From: DASXVX01 sp036504075
Lineage (GTDB): Bacteria > Bacillota > Sulfobacillia > Symbiobacteriales > Symbiobacteriaceae
Assembly (NCBI GenBank): GCA_036504075.1
Contig: DASXVX010000089.1
Coordinates: 35,278 to 99,277, forward strand
DNA length: 64,000 nucleotides
Reading direction: 5' to 3'
Position 1 is the first letter of the stretch, and every line of letters starts with the position of its first letter. Of the stretch, positions 34,145 through 43,049 are shown one piece after another. Made by a program: the position numbers and the translations under genes. The notes beneath the pieces are model-generated. The model saw nothing but the letters and a program-made list of their open reading frames with translations, had not been told where the DNA came from and made no database searches.

Positions 34145-36058
34145 ATGAGCTTCCGCAAATGGGCGGCGACGGCCGCCGGGCTCCTCCTGCTGGGCAGCAG
34201 CCTGGCGGCATCGGCGGCTCCGCCCGTCTTCACGGACCAGGTGACCGACTATGGCCGCAACCGCTGGCGGACGCACTTTTCGCCGTCCGAGCCGGAGTAC
34301 CCGCTGGCGAAAGACGCCCGGCCGGTCTGGGAGGTCCCGCTCGGCCTCTCCCGGAGCCAGCCGCTGGTGATCCGGGCGGACTGGTCCGGCAATGGCAGCC
34401 CGACCACCCGGGTGTACCACCTGGCCGGCGACCGGCTCTGGGCGCTGAATGCCGAAATGACCCCGCCGCCGCGGGCGGACGGCCAGAGCGCCGAGAGTTA
34501 CCGGCAACAGTTGGCGGCCGGCGGGTTCATCCTCTGGTCCACCCCGGCCACCGCCATTTGTGCCGATCCGGGCCTGCGGGCCGGCGACGACCGGCTGGCC
34601 GCCGGTTGCGCCCAGGCCATGCTGCGGCCGGCCCGTCCCTTCTCCTCTTCGCAGGCCGCCTTCTGGAAAGGCGCCCGACCGCAGGACGACGTGATCTACG
34701 TGGGCTATGGCTTCCCGGCCGCCGTGGCCGCCATCCGGGCCACCGACGGCAAGGTCCTGGGCGCATACATCATCAACGCCCGGGGCGACCGGGGCATCGT
34801 GGGCGCTCCGCTGGTCTATGCGGGCGACACGGTCGTCATCGGCACCACCAACGGCGATGCGGTGATCATCCGGGGCCTCGCCTCTGGCACCGCCCACTCG
34901 CGGGTCATGCATATCGGCGGGCGAATCTCCGCCTCACCGGTGCCGCTGGGTGAGTCCGGCTTCCTGATGGCCAGCGACGCCCGCTGGTCCGAGGAACTGG
35001 GCACCCACGGGTACCTGATGGCCTACAGCCTCGCCGGCCCGGGCGTCCGTGAGTTTGCGCCCAGGTGGCCGGCGGCGGTGGCCACCCCGTCCGGCATCCC
35101 GGGCGAATCGGCCATCGACGACATGACGATCTACACCGCCGACAAGCACGGCCGGCTCTACGCCCTGCGTCTGGACACCGGCGAGCTGATCTGGTGCCGC
35201 CAGTTCCCGGGCCTCGGCCCGTGCCAGCCCGGCGGCCCCGCTGCCCCGGCTTTCATTAATAACGGCCCGGGCATCGACGTGGACAGGGTCTACTTCGTGT
35301 TCCGCAACAACCAGGGGCCCGACGTAGGTCCCGGCCAGATTGTCGCTCTGGACAAGGGCACCGGGAGACTGATCTGGCAGCAACCCATGAATGCCAAAGG
35401 CAATACGGCGCCGGTGCCGCTTGACAACGTGGTGATCGTCGGCGACACAGGCGGTTATGTCCAGGCGTACGACAAGGTCACGGGCAAGCCCGTCAACTTC
35501 GGCGGGTACCCGCTCCGGCTGTCGACCGAGCCCTACCGGGAAGGCGAACAGGGCGAGCGCTGGTGGGAACCCATCGGCGGCACCGCCACCCAGATGACCG
35601 TGGCCGACGGCTTCCTGCTCGTCGGTGTCAACAGCGAGTCCGACGAGCGGACCGTGCTGAAAGCCTATCGCCTCCACCCTCTGCCGGACCTGGTCATGGA
35701 GTCCCTTTCGGTACCTGGCGCCGCCGACCCCGACCCCGGCTTCACTGCCCGGGTGCGGGTCTCCTGCCGGAACTGCGGGGCGCCGGTCACCACCTCCGTC
35801 AGCCTGACGCTGAACGGCATGGAACTGCCCCGGCAAACGGTCACCTTCCGGCCGGATAACGGCTGGTCCGTGTCGGTCTCCTGGGTCAGCGGGCCGATGC
35901 CGGCCGGAAACGCCGTCACACTCGTGGCAACGGTCGACCCGGAGAACACCGTGGAGGAAGCTGACAAGACCAACAACTCACTGCGGGCGACGGTAGTGAT
36001 CACAGCGCCCCAGGTGAATCCGCCCGATGACGGTTGGGGCAGCAGGCTCACAAATTGA
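34145..36058 (+). CDS. Exported PQQ-like beta-propeller protein with CARDB domain
   Basis: ATG 34145, 637 residues. A signal peptide (AAGLLLLGSSLAASAA) precedes repeated propeller blades of the PQQ-binding type, for example LYALRLDTGELIWCRQF and IVALDKGTGRLIWQQPM with W-containing blade ends. The last 120 residues (LPDLVMESLSVPGAADPDPG to the PENTVEEADKTNNSLRATV stretch) form a CARDB adhesion module. It is probably a surface adhesin or assembly factor associated with the pilus. It starts three bases after the previous stop. Confidence 0.8.
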   Translation: MSFRKWAATAAGLLLLGSSLAASAAPPVFTDQVTDYGRNRWRTHFSPSEPEYPLAKDARPVWEVPLGLSRSQPLVIRADWSGNGSPTTRVYHLAGDRLWALNAEMTPPPRADGQSAESYRQQLAAGGFILWSTPATAICADPGLRAGDDRLAAGCAQAMLRPARPFSSSQAAFWKGARPQDDVIYVGYGFPAAVAAIRATDGKVLGAYIINARGDRGIVGAPLVYAGDTVVIGTTNGDAVIIRGLASGTAHSRVMHIGGRISASPVPLGESGFLMASDARWSEELGTHGYLMAYSLAGPGVREFAPRWPAAVATPSGIPGESAIDDMTIYTADKHGRLYALRLDTGELIWCRQFPGLGPCQPGGPAAPAFINNGPGIDVDRVYFVFRNNQGPDVGPGQIVALDKGTGRLIWQQPMNAKGNTAPVPLDNVVIVGDTGGYVQAYDKVTGKPVNFGGYPLRLSTEPYREGEQGERWWEPIGGTATQMTVADGFLLVGVNSESDERTVLKAYRLHPLPDLVMESLSVPGAADPDPGFTARVRVSCRNCGAPVTTSVSLTLNGMELPRQTVTFRPDNGWSVSVSWVSGPMPAGNAVTLVATVDPENTVEEADKTNNSLRATVVITAPQVNPPDDGWGSRLTN

Positions 36059-36072
36059 AGGAGGTTATTCAC

Positions 36073-36228
36073 ATGATGTTCCAGCGTCTTCTGAAGCGCC
36101 AGGAGGGCCAGGGGATGGCCGAGTATGGACTGATTCTGGCTCTGGTCGCGATCGTCGCGATCGTTGGGGTCATGCTCCTGGGTCCCAAGCTGCAGACTCT
36201 CTTCCGCAACATCGCCGGTTACCTTTAG
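36073..36228 (+). CDS. flp: Flp/Fap-type pilin
   Basis: ATG 36073 after AAGGAGG gives 51 residues. The motif QGMAEYGLILALVAIVAIVG is the class IVb Flp pilin signature: cleavage by prepilin peptidase before the hydrophobic segment with the conserved Glu-Tyr pair, and no glycine extension. It is the last gene of the operon and is followed by a terminator. The prepilin peptidase is not in this window. Confidence 0.92.
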   Translation: MMFQRLLKRQEGQGMAEYGLILALVAIVAIVGVMLLGPKLQTLFRNIAGYL

Positions 36229-36236
36229 CGAACACC

Positions 36237-36275
36237 GGAGCCGCCAGCGGGGACTTGCCCGGCTGGCGGCTCCTT
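36237..36275 (+). terminator. Terminator of the tad operon
   Basis: GAGCCGCCAGC pairs with GCTGGCGGCTC and is followed by CTTTGTG, nine bases after the pilin stop. Confidence 0.75.
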
Positions 36276-36817
36276 TGTGATTGGCGGTCGGAATGCGGTG
36301 CGATTTTTCGGCGCGAATCGGCTTTCGTTGGCGCGGATTGCGATTAACAGCGATACGGAGCGATATGGAGCGATATGGAGCGATATGGAGTGATATGGAG
36401 TGATATGGAGTGATATGGCATGGAAAAATGGTCTTCGGCATGATTTACGATCATTCGGCATGATTTGCCATCACCAATTCTGATCAAACGGCTTCTGGCG
36501 GCGCATTTTTCTGATCGACGGTTTGTGGGCGGAAATACCCGTGTGCGCGGAGAAGCGGCGCAAACGGCGGCTACGCTGCTAGCGCCGCAGCCGCTAGCGG
36601 AAATCGCGGCTTCGCGGCAGTCTGCGGAGCGATTTGCGGCCGATGAATCCACTTCTAACAAACTCGTAACAATACGGAGCTATTCGGAGCGATTCGGAGT
36701 TCCGCGGGCGATTGTGGACTGGAACGTCGCCTGTTGGGCCTCGGCGGCTGGGATCGTACTCGCCGGAGCCAGAACGCCAAAAAGCCAGGCCCGCACTTCC
36801 GTGCAGGCCTGGTTTCA
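36276..36817. other. Gene-free repeat-bearing intergenic region
   Basis: About 540 bases with no convincing gene. It contains two clusters of decamer repeats, CG(A/C)-rich near-repeats at 36570-36640 (GCTAGCGCC/GCTAGCGG and GCGGCTTCGCGG), and a small GCAGGCCTGG-type palindrome near 36785-36815 (GCCAGGCCC...GGCCTGG) that may end the esterase transcript. Confidence 0.6.
36351..36420. repeat. Seven tandem decamers YGATATGGAG
   Basis: Seven exact-length 10-bp units: one CGATACGGAG, three CGATATGGAG, two TGATATGGAG and one TGATATGGCA. A related triplet (AATACGGAGC TATTCGGAGC GATTCGGAGT) lies at 36671-36700. Confidence 0.9.
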
Positions 36818-38026
36818 TCAACTGTCGGCAAACATCCATTCCAGGGCCGGCACCAATTCTTCCGACCAGAACGGCGCATCGTGCCCACCCGGCCGTTCGT
36901 CGGTCTCTACCTCTGCGCCGGCCGTCGCCAGGCCGTCCTTCAGGTAGCTGTGGGTGTGCAGCAGGATGCTCTCCAGCGTGCCGACCGTCAGGTAGAACTT
37001 GAGCGGCTGTGCCTTCGAGATGGGCGGAATCGGGTAGTCGGCGGTGATCGCGGCGGACAAGGCGATGCCGCCACCGAATTTGTCCGGATGAGCCAGCGGC
37101 ATGTAAACGGCAAATCCGCCGCCGTTGGACGCGCCCATGAGCAGGGTGTCCTCTCGGTCGGTGGAGACCGAGTAACGCCGGTGCACTTCCGGCATCAGTT
37201 CATTCAGGAAGAAGTTCTGGTACCCGGCCCAGCGGCTCCCGTCGGGCAGGTACTCATCCCGCCGCAGGTCGTAATTCGCTTCCACAAATACGGCAATCAG
37301 CGAGGGAATCTGCTTGCCGGCGATCATGTTATCCAAAATGACCGGTGTCTGCATCCGCCCGACCGCAATCTGCTCATCCGGAACGTAAACCACCGGGTAA
37401 ACCTGTTTGGCATCGTAGCCCGGCGGCAGGTAGACGGAGATTTTGCGGGTTGCCTGCAGGCTGCTGCTCACCAGGTCAAACTGCTCGGTCTTGCCCTTTG
37501 GTACGCCTGGCTGCGGATACAGTTCCGGCGTTGCCTCAACCTCATCACCGCGGTAAATCGCTTCCGCCGGCAACGTCCGGTCTTGCTCGGCTCGGGTCAG
37601 GGGGTCCTTCGTCAGCTTGCCATCCACTTGCAGCATGTACCCGATGGTGCCATGGTCCAGGTCTGCCACTTCCGTCTGGGCCATGAGCAGATCGGTCCCC
37701 TCGACCCGCTCCATCGTCAGGGGCGGCATAAAGGCGCCTTCGACCGTCACCTGCTTGGCCGGACCCTTGTAGAAGAAGAGCATCGACTCGCCGTCCACGA
37801 CCGGCGTACCAAGCTGCTGGGCCATCTTGTAAATCTCTTCGGCCTGCTTGGCCCGGTTGGACGCCGGGGCGTTCCAGAGCTGCGAAAGCGCCTCGGTGAG
37901 CGCCGAGACTGAGGGTTGAGCGTTGCCCGCCTGCAATCGTTGTTGATTGTTTCCGGCACATCCGCCGATCAATAATGCGGCGATCACTACCCCGATAAGG
38001 AAACCTCGCACACCTTGCCCCCCCAT
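36818..38026 (-). CDS. Lipoprotein alpha/beta-hydrolase (esterase, Fes/IroE-like)
   Basis: ATG 38026 gives 402 residues. The signal (GFLIGVVIAALLIGGCAG) carries a lipobox with Cys at about residue 20. An N-terminal beta-rich CBM48-like segment (MLFFYKGPAKQVTVEGAFM) precedes an esterase domain: VYLPPGYDAKQVYPVVYV, nucleophile elbow LMGASNGGGFAV, and catalytic His in RPGGHDAPFW. This is the layout of enterochelin-esterase-like putative esterases; substrate unknown. It is a surface-attached enzyme. Only a weak ribosome site is visible. Confidence 0.85.
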   Translation of the reverse strand: MGGQGVRGFLIGVVIAALLIGGCAGNNQQRLQAGNAQPSVSALTEALSQLWNAPASNRAKQAEEIYKMAQQLGTPVVDGESMLFFYKGPAKQVTVEGAFMPPLTMERVEGTDLLMAQTEVADLDHGTIGYMLQVDGKLTKDPLTRAEQDRTLPAEAIYRGDEVEATPELYPQPGVPKGKTEQFDLVSSSLQATRKISVYLPPGYDAKQVYPVVYVPDEQIAVGRMQTPVILDNMIAGKQIPSLIAVFVEANYDLRRDEYLPDGSRWAGYQNFFLNELMPEVHRRYSVSTDREDTLLMGASNGGGFAVYMPLAHPDKFGGGIALSAAITADYPIPPISKAQPLKFYLTVGTLESILLHTHSYLKDGLATAGAEVETDERPGGHDAPFWSEELVPALEWMFADS

Positions 38027-38199
38027 TTTCATTTCTCTCAGTGTAGCCCTGCCGGGTGACATTCCGGTGAACGATGTATGAACAAAGTATGAAGCAGGCA
38101 CCGGCCCACTCCCGGCCCAATGGGAAAGGAGTAGTAGCAGCGGCGCTCCCCGTGATATGCTGAAAGCGCAATCCTGCTTACAGGTAAAGGAGCCCGCTC

Positions 38200-40071
38200 A
38201 TGGCCTTTGACAGCACCGTAATGGCGGTCGTAGCGGCCGAACTGGCCCGGGAACTGACCGGCGGACGCATCAGTAAGATTTACCAACCCCAGGCGGACGA
38301 ATTGGTCTTGCTGATCTATGCGGGCGGCGTAAACCATCGCCTCCTCCTCTCCGCCAACGCCCGGTTCGCCCGCATTCAACTGACCAGGACCGAAAAACGC
38401 AACCCGCCGGCGCCGCCCACGTTCTGCATGCTCCTGCGCAAGTATGTGGAAGGCGGCCGCATCATGGCCATCCGGCAGGCCGGCCGGGAGCGCATTTGCC
38501 GCATCCAGATCGGGGTCACCGACGAACTGGGCAACCCGGCCGAGTTCACGCTGGTGGCCGAAGTAATGGGCAAGCACTCCAACATCATCTTGCTCAACCC
38601 TCAAGGTCGCATTGTAGACGCAGTCCGCCGGGTCACGGAAGAAGTAAATCGCTACCGGGAACTGCTTCCAGGTCTGCCCTACCTGCCGCCGCCGCCGGTC
38701 AACAAGCTGGACCCGCTGACGGTGACGGCCGGCGTGCTGGCGGCCTTGCAGCAGCCTGAGGCCGGCAAGCCGGCCTGGCAGTTCCTCCTGGACGCCGTGG
38801 ACGGCCTGGGGCCGCTCCTGGCCAGGGAGGCAGTGGCCCGCGCCGGCTACGGCGCAGAGGCGCCGCTGGGCAGCACCGACCTGGAACCACTGGCCCGGTC
38901 GGTCCGGGACCTGGCTGCGCCGGCGTCCTACGAGCCGGTGCTGCTGTACGACACCACCGGCAGGCTGAAGGAGTTCCACGCCCTGCCTCAGGTCCACTGG
39001 GCGGGCCGGACGGAAACCGGCTTCGCGTCGGTCAGCGCCTGCCTGGACGCCTTTTACGGGCGCCGGGAAGAGGACGACCGGATCGGCGCCCTGCGTGGGA
39101 GCCTCAGCAAAGTGGTCCGGGACGAAGCGGCCCGGGTCCGCAAGAAGCTGCACCTGCAACTGGAGTCGCAGACCAACGCCGAAAATGCCGAGGAGCTGCG
39201 CGTGCTGGGCGAACTGATCACGGCCAACCTCTGGCAGATCAAAAAAGGCGATGCCGAAGCCACGGTAGTCAACTACTACGACCCCGACGAGCGGACGGTG
39301 ACGGTAGCCCTGGACCTGGCGCTGGAGCCCGCTCAGAACGCCCAGGCCTACTACCGGCGCTACCAGAAAGCCCGGAGCGGCCGGGCGGCAATTGCGGAGC
39401 AGGTGGCCCGCAGCCAGGCGGAACTGGAGTACCTGGCACAGGTAGAGGCGATGCTGGAGGCCGCCTCTTCCCTGCCGGACCTGGAGGAGGTCCGCCGGGA
39501 ACTGCAGGAGGAAGGGTATCTCAGCGATAAGAAAAAAGGCCGGGGCGAGCCAAAAGGCCGGGGCGACAAGCAGAAAGGCCGGGGTGACAAGCCCCAGAAA
39601 GCGCCGAAGGAGGACCGCCCCTCCCCGCCGCTGACCATTCGCTCGTCGGACGGCCTGGAGATCTGGGTCGGAAAGAACAACCGGCAGAACGACTACCTCA
39701 CCTTGAAGCTGGCGGCGCCCCATGACATCTGGCTGCATACGAAGGAGATCCCGGGCTCCCACGTCATTTTGCGGGTACCGCCGGGACAGAGTGTGCCCGA
39801 ACGGGCGCTCCACGAGGCGGCTGCCCTGGCAGCCTTCCACTCCCGCGGCCGGGACTCGGCCTCGGTTCCGGTCGACTATACGCTCCGCAAGCACGTCCGC
39901 AAACCGAGCGGCGCCAGGCCGGGCATGGTCATCTACGAACACCAGAAGACCTTGTGGGTTACCCCGGACCCGGCGCTCAATCCGATCCTCGTGCGGTTGT
40001 TGGGAGGCGATGCCGGTGGAACTGGAGAAGCTCACGGCCCAAACGGAAGCAGCGATTCGGGAACGCCTTGA
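38200..40071 (+). CDS. rqcH: NFACT family ribosome-quality-control protein (RqcH-like, fibronectin-binding)
   Basis: ATG 38200, 623 residues. The NFACT-N domain opens MAFDSTVMAVVAAELAREL and includes EVMGKHSNIILLN. A central coiled coil (about 290-440) is followed by a lysine/glycine/arginine-rich linker with three KGRGD-type repeats (about 445-475). The NFACT-R domain follows (IWVGKNNRQNDYLTLKLA, then DIWLHTKEIPGSHVIL). RqcH binds 60S-like 50S subunits with stalled chains and adds alanine tails. The basic repeat linker is longer than usual. Confidence 0.92.
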   Translation: MAFDSTVMAVVAAELARELTGGRISKIYQPQADELVLLIYAGGVNHRLLLSANARFARIQLTRTEKRNPPAPPTFCMLLRKYVEGGRIMAIRQAGRERICRIQIGVTDELGNPAEFTLVAEVMGKHSNIILLNPQGRIVDAVRRVTEEVNRYRELLPGLPYLPPPPVNKLDPLTVTAGVLAALQQPEAGKPAWQFLLDAVDGLGPLLAREAVARAGYGAEAPLGSTDLEPLARSVRDLAAPASYEPVLLYDTTGRLKEFHALPQVHWAGRTETGFASVSACLDAFYGRREEDDRIGALRGSLSKVVRDEAARVRKKLHLQLESQTNAENAEELRVLGELITANLWQIKKGDAEATVVNYYDPDERTVTVALDLALEPAQNAQAYYRRYQKARSGRAAIAEQVARSQAELEYLAQVEAMLEAASSLPDLEEVRRELQEEGYLSDKKKGRGEPKGRGDKQKGRGDKPQKAPKEDRPSPPLTIRSSDGLEIWVGKNNRQNDYLTLKLAAPHDIWLHTKEIPGSHVILRVPPGQSVPERALHEAAALAAFHSRGRDSASVPVDYTLRKHVRKPSGARPGMVIYEHQKTLWVTPDPALNPILVRLLGGDAGGTGEAHGPNGSSDSGTP

Positions 40072-40444
40072 TCTGCCCCGCTTCGATGCCGGCAAGGTAT
40101 CCGTCTGGATCAAGTTCGTCCGGCACGTCCGGTCAGATGGGTCGCTCATGGAAGAGCCGGTCGGACCCGTGCAGAAAATGGTCCTGTATATTGCTTCCTA
40201 CGATGACCTGGTCCGCACCGTGGCCGAGAACATGATCCTGACGGTCTACGGCTCGGACTTGCAGATCGTGCCGCATCTGCCGAACCTGATCGTGAAGCTG
40301 TTCGACCGGAAAGTCTTTGTGCCGGTCGCGGGCGCCCCGCCGTTGGACCAGCCTGACCAGATTTTCCTCAAGGCCACGGTCTATCGGTACGAGCCGAGCC
40401 TCTGGGACCAGTTGTTCAAGCGGAAAGCCGCGCAAACCGACTGA
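40010..40444 (+). CDS. Uncharacterised 144-residue protein overlapping rqcH
   Basis: ATG 40010 overlaps the last 62 bases of the RqcH gene and has GGGAGG close upstream. The product (VSVWIKFVRHVRSDGSLME, then KMVLYIASYDDLVRTVAENM and VYRYEPSLWDQLF) is soluble and alpha/beta in pattern. No family recognised. The overlap suggests translational coupling to rqcH, so a link to ribosome rescue is possible but unproven. Confidence 0.7.
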   Translation: MPVELEKLTAQTEAAIRERLDLPRFDAGKVSVWIKFVRHVRSDGSLMEEPVGPVQKMVLYIASYDDLVRTVAENMILTVYGSDLQIVPHLPNLIVKLFDRKVFVPVAGAPPLDQPDQIFLKATVYRYEPSLWDQLFKRKAAQTD

Positions 40445-40459
40445 GGCGCACAGCAACAG

Positions 40460-40488
40460 CGGGCACCCCCTTTTTCCCGGGGTGCCCG
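40460..40488. terminator. Bidirectional terminator
   Basis: CGGGCACCCC pairs with GGGGTGCCCG around CCTTTTTCC; it separates the convergent 144-residue gene and SLH/CAP gene. Confidence 0.75.
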
Positions 40489-40501
40489 TTTCTGTGCCCG
40501 C

Positions 40502-42895
40502 TCAGCGACCCGGCAGCCGGTCCACCATGACCGCCGCTTCCGCCCGGGTGGCCGGACGAGACGGCTGGAACGTGTACTGTCCGCCCGGTTCCGGGTAGCC
40601 GTTGAAGATCGCCTGCTCCATCGCCACGGCGATGTACCCCGGCCGGCTCCAGGTGGAGGCGTCGGTAAACGTCTTCCCGGCGACCACGGCGCTGCCGCCG
40701 GTGACCGCGACCGTGCGGGCGGCGGCCTGTCCGTCCAGGCCCAGGGCCCGTGCCACCATGACCGCCATTTCCTCCCGGGCAATGGGCAGTTCGGGCTCAA
40801 ACTGCCGGCCGGCGTACTCGCCGGGCACCACAATCCCCGCCTTCACCGCCGCCCCGATATAGCCCTGGGCCGCGATCCAGTGGGGAGCCGTGTCGGCGAA
40901 GCCGCCCGCATCGCCCGGCGCCGGGCCGAGTTTCCGGGCCTGCACCAGCATCTTCACGAAGGCCGCCCGCGTCAGGGTGTCGTCCGGCCGGAAGCGGCCG
41001 TCGCCCGTGCCGGTGATGACCCCCGCCCGGAGCAGCCGGAGAATCGCCGGCCGGGCCCAGTGGTTGCCGATGTCGGCCATGCCGAGGAGAATCTGGTTTT
41101 CGCCGGCCGAATAGGCCCAGGGCGCAAGCTGCCGCACGAAGCCGGCGTCCACGTAAGTCGTGCCGTTTCGCACCTGCACGGGCAGGTCCAGGTTAAACAT
41201 GCGACCGCCCACCGCCGCCGCCGTGCGGCCTTCCGTATAATCGCCGGACACCCCGCCTAGCTGCCAGTATGTGCGACCCAGTTCCGGCACCGTCTCCCGA
41301 CTGGCACCCAGCGCCAAGAGCACGTCGCCCGGCACCAGCACCGCCCCCGAGGCGTGCCGCAGCGCAGGTACGTCCCAGTCCTGGCCGAACACCTGCAGCG
41401 GTACCGGCGTAAACGCGTTGCCCCGGTCCGGGAACCGGTAGGACTCCTCGCCATCGAAGAAGTCCGGCCAGGCCGTCTCCCCGCCACCCGGAGTGACCAC
41501 CAGCAAGCCGGCCGCCCCGCCAGAGTAGCCCACCGGCGGCTTGAACGTCAGAAGGCCCGGTTCGACCGTCAGCGCCTCGACCGGCAGTCCGCCCAGGAAC
41601 GCCCGGAGTCCCGGCGCAAAGCCGGAGCCGTCTATTCCGATGCGCGTGACCGCATTCTCGATGCTGGAGACGGTCCGCTCGTTGAGAATGGGCCGCTCGT
41701 CGGACTGGGTGGTGAATGACCAGGAGCGGTCAAACGGTTTGAGACCCTTCCCCTGGTCCACCCGGCCGACGAACCGGACGGTGTAGGTGGTCCCCGGCGC
41801 CAGCGGAGTGCGGGGGATGAGGGCCACCGTGTCGGTCAGGTTAGCGTCCATGCGGGGGTCGAACGTCATGACCCCCACCGCCCCCGCCGGGCCGGTCAGC
41901 GTGCCGGCGGTGAGCGACAGGCGCACCACCGGGCCGCCGAAAGTCAGGGTGACCGTGTAGCCGACCGGTTTGGGGGCGCCGGGGTAGAGCGCCATCGGGT
42001 CCGGATGCTCGGCCCCGTCCCAGCCGGTAGGCACGTCCGTCTGTCCCGGCTGTGGCCAGCGCACTTCGAGCGGCGTCGGCGCATCGGGCCCGGTCAGGGC
42101 GACGTTCACAAGCTCGTGACCGTGGCCCGCCAGGCCGTAGCCAAACACCTGGTTGCCCGGGTGAATCAGCGGAATCCGGTGGTAGAGCGTGTCCATCCAC
42201 CCCGCCACCGCCATCTCCGCCCGGTCCGTGTAATTAATCACTTCTGCGGTGTGCTGGATATAGCCGTAATAGCGCGCCCGGTCCTCCGAAGTCGTGCCGA
42301 CATAAAGCGGCGTGCCCGGCTGCTCCCGATGGGCATTCACCGTTTCCTGCCCCGGATTGGCCGCCAGGTAGCGGGCGTGCCCCAGCGCCGCGGCGCCCAG
42401 GGCCGGCGAATAGGACAGGCCCGGCAGCCCGGCCGCCTGGCGATATTTGTTCACCTGCTCCAAGGCCCGCAGTTCCTCCGGCCCCGGTCCCGGCAATACA
42501 GCGACGGCCTCCGGCCCTACGGTGACCTTAAACTTGCTGACCACCGGGTCGTAGGAAAACCCCGTTTGTGCGGGCGCCACGTCCACCGAGAGCTCGACCG
42601 TGTGGGGGCCCGGCGCCATGGGCTGCGACGGCGTGTAGCGGACCAGTCCGGAACCGTCCCAGATCGGCTGGACCCGGATGCCGTCCAGCCACATTTGCGC
42701 GCCCAGGATCGAGTCGCCGGACTCCAGGACCATCTGCTGGGAAATCGTGGGCCGGCTCACACCGACCGTGCCCTGCGGCCCGGCGGGGTAGTAAGCGAGC
42801 GCCCCGGCCACCTGGGCGGCAAGTAGAACGCAGGCGGCAAGCAGGAACCCGGCGCCCCGCCGAATCATTCGCGGTGTCCCGGTGCGGCGCAGCAT
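40502..42895 (-). CDS. S-layer-homology surface protein with CAP domain
   Basis: ATG 42895 after GAGGTGA gives 797 residues. Order: signal peptide (FLLAACVLLAAQVAGALA); a beta-rich module; CAP/SCP domain with LEQVNKYRQAAGLPGLSYSP and YHRIPLIHPG (about 145-290); an Ig-like module (SFTTQSDERPILNER); a copper amine oxidase N-like pair; and two to three C-terminal SLH motifs (HWARPAILRLLRAGVITGTG, FRPDDTLTRAAFVKML, and LTRAEAAVMVDRL-like end). SLH motifs bind pyruvylated cell-wall polymers, anchoring it at the surface. Confidence 0.85.
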   Translation of the reverse strand: MLRRTGTPRMIRRGAGFLLAACVLLAAQVAGALAYYPAGPQGTVGVSRPTISQQMVLESGDSILGAQMWLDGIRVQPIWDGSGLVRYTPSQPMAPGPHTVELSVDVAPAQTGFSYDPVVSKFKVTVGPEAVAVLPGPGPEELRALEQVNKYRQAAGLPGLSYSPALGAAALGHARYLAANPGQETVNAHREQPGTPLYVGTTSEDRARYYGYIQHTAEVINYTDRAEMAVAGWMDTLYHRIPLIHPGNQVFGYGLAGHGHELVNVALTGPDAPTPLEVRWPQPGQTDVPTGWDGAEHPDPMALYPGAPKPVGYTVTLTFGGPVVRLSLTAGTLTGPAGAVGVMTFDPRMDANLTDTVALIPRTPLAPGTTYTVRFVGRVDQGKGLKPFDRSWSFTTQSDERPILNERTVSSIENAVTRIGIDGSGFAPGLRAFLGGLPVEALTVEPGLLTFKPPVGYSGGAAGLLVVTPGGGETAWPDFFDGEESYRFPDRGNAFTPVPLQVFGQDWDVPALRHASGAVLVPGDVLLALGASRETVPELGRTYWQLGGVSGDYTEGRTAAAVGGRMFNLDLPVQVRNGTTYVDAGFVRQLAPWAYSAGENQILLGMADIGNHWARPAILRLLRAGVITGTGDGRFRPDDTLTRAAFVKMLVQARKLGPAPGDAGGFADTAPHWIAAQGYIGAAVKAGIVVPGEYAGRQFEPELPIAREEMAVMVARALGLDGQAAARTVAVTGGSAVVAGKTFTDASTWSRPGYIAVAMEQAIFNGYPEPGGQYTFQPSRPATRAEAAVMVDRLPGR

Positions 42896-43009
42896 GTGCG
42901 TCACCTCAAACCCGTAAAGTATAGCCATTAATAGGTTCGCCACCCAATCGGCGGGTCCTGTCGGTGACGGGAAACATAGTCGCCTCCCGCCGTTTAGCGG
43001 GGAAATAGT

Positions 43010-43037
43010 AAAGAGACCGGGCGAACCCGGTCTCTTT
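43010..43037 (-). terminator. Terminator of the malic enzyme gene
   Basis: AAAGAGACCGGG pairs with CCCGGTCTCTTT; on the minus strand it continues ACTATTT. Confidence 0.8.
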
Positions 43038-43049
43038 GCTCGCTTTATG

